Shown here: one piece after another, positions 4,970 to 5,248 of the stretch
Layout: the number at the start of each line of letters is the position of its first letter
Numbering within the stretch: the stretch's first letter is position 1
DNA from: Actinomycetes bacterium
Lineage (GTDB): Bacteria > Actinomycetota > Actinomycetes > S36-B12 > UBA5976
Direction of reading: 5' to 3'
NCBI GenBank assembly: GCA_021784375.1
Contig: JAJXSV010000186.1
Location: forward strand, 1 to 5,248
Length of the DNA: 5,248 bases
Program-made: the position numbers and the translations under genes
The notes under the pieces: generated by a model
Database searches by the model: none
The model's input: the letters and a program-made list of their open reading frames with translations, nothing else
Told to the model about the DNA's origin: nothing

Positions 4970-5150
4970 GTACCACGGCTGTGCGCGGAGCGCCGGCCGC
5001 CCGCCGCTTCAGCGGCGGAGTTCCACAACCGAATATCCGAAGCCGAGGACTCGAGAAATTCGAGGTCGGTCTCCGGTAGTGACTGTCGAGAGTCCGCGCT
5101 CTGCGCGGCACGCCTTCGACGGTTTCGATCGAAGACCGGCGAGTCCTTCT
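4970..5150 (+). other. Structured pnp leader: stacked small hairpins
   Basis: No gene is supported here. Four stems can be read: CCGCCGC (5001-5007)/GCGGCGG (5012-5018) around TTCA, 7 bp; CTCGA (5050-5054)/TCGAG (5060-5064) around GAAAT, with flanking CCGA (5043-5046)/TCGG (5066-5069); CCGCGC (5094-5099)/GCGCGG (5103-5108) around TCT, 6 bp; and CTTCGA (5114-5119)/TCGAAG (5129-5134), which competes with CGGTTTC (5120-5126)/GAA-ACCG (5131-5138, one bulge). The density of stems in a non-coding stretch suggests a folded leader, possibly an RNase III or PNPase target, but GC-rich chance pairing cannot be excluded by eye. Confidence 0.4.
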
Positions 5151-5197
5151 CGGGTCCTCCGCGCACGGATACACCGTACGCAGAAGGAGGGCACCCG
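5151..5197 (+). promoter_or_regulatory. Hairpin burying the pnp ribosome-binding site
   Basis: Four segments pair in order: CGGGT (5151-5155) with ACCCG (5193-5197), CCTCC (5156-5160) with GGAGG (5186-5190), GCG (5161-5163) with CGC (5179-5181), and ACGG (5165-5168) with CCGT (5174-5177), closing a 5-base ATACA loop. That is 17 pairs, interrupted by one C-A mismatch and bulges of 4 and 2 bases on the 3' side. The Shine-Dalgarno and the first base of the GTG start are inside the stem. This would hold pnp translation low until the stem is opened or processed. Confidence 0.5.
5184..5191 (+). promoter_or_regulatory. pnp ribosome-binding site
   Basis: AAGGAGGG contains the full core GGAGG (5186-5190) and is 5 bases from the GTG at 5197. 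It is the strongest Shine-Dalgarno in the window and fixes the pnp start. Its core is complementary to CCTCC at 5156-5160. Confidence 0.85.
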
Positions 5198-5248
5198 TGA
5201 CGGGTCCCACAATCCACACATCTGAAGCGCGCATCGACAACGGCGCCT
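5197..5248 (+). CDS. pnp: Polyribonucleotide nucleotidyltransferase (PNPase), N-terminal fragment
   Basis: PNPase is the phosphorolytic 3'-to-5' exoribonuclease and RNA-tailing enzyme. Only 17 codons are visible, reading (M)TGPTIHTSEARIDNGA, and the gene runs off the right edge. The 'EAxIDNG' segment is typical of the start of actinobacterial PNPases, where it leads into the first RNase PH-like domain. The call rests on this short match, the excellent Shine-Dalgarno at 5184-5191, the GTG start at 5197 and the position after rpsO, where pnp is found in most bacteria. Domains and active-site residues are outside the window. Confidence 0.85.
   Translation, partial: MTGPTIHTSEARIDNGA

Noticed and set aside
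4740..5240. Overlapping open frames on both strands across the rpsO-pnp spacer
   Set aside because: They overlap rpsO or pnp, lack ribosome-binding sites and are rich in Arg and Ser. Stem-rich non-coding leader is a better reading.
1..5248. Insertion sequence, CRISPR array, tRNA or attachment site
   Set aside because: I found no transposase, terminal inverted repeats, regularly spaced repeats or cloverleaf sequence in any spacer.

Overview
The window is a GC-rich (clearly well above 60% G+C by eye) chromosomal segment from an actinobacterium. The protein motifs, the frequent GTG starts, the TANNNT-type -10 boxes and the order infB-rbfA-truB-ribF-rpsO-pnp all point to Actinomycetota. I cannot resolve the order or genus from sequence alone.

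Layout: the 3' end of infB (1-434), a strong hairpin in the gap after it, rbfA (507-941), and truB (945-1841) three bases after rbfA. A secreted NlpC/P60 cell-wall hydrolase lies on the opposite strand (1838-2878). Its stop codon shares a CTAG palindrome with the truB stop. A 126-base divergent region follows, then ribF (3005-3922), a small DUF3467-like gene (3967-4326), a 262-base spacer containing the rpsO leader, rpsO (4589-4849), a 347-base structured intergenic region, and the first 17 codons of pnp (5197-5248, continuing past the window).

The plus-strand housekeeping genes form the widely conserved translation and RNA-metabolism cluster. IF-2 starts translation, RbfA matures the 30S subunit, TruB makes tRNA pseudouridine 55, RibF makes FMN and FAD, S15 nucleates the 30S platform, and PNPase degrades RNA. 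Two genes interrupt this cluster: the reverse-strand NlpC/P60 gene and the DUF3467 gene. Both have a TANNNT box whose last base is 6 nt before the ATG and no usable Shine-Dalgarno, which suggests leaderless mRNAs from private promoters. Most operon genes have recognisable Shine-Dalgarno sites (weaker for ribF).

No mobile element, CRISPR array, tRNA or rRNA gene is visible. The parts that the gene list does not explain are RNA-level structures. These are a possible mutually exclusive pairing that would open or close the rpsO ribosome-binding site, a long imperfect hairpin that buries the pnp Shine-Dalgarno and touches its start codon, and a perfect 10-bp direct repeat in the divergent nlpC/ribF region. 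All pairings were read by eye, without energy calculation, in GC-rich DNA where chance stems are common.
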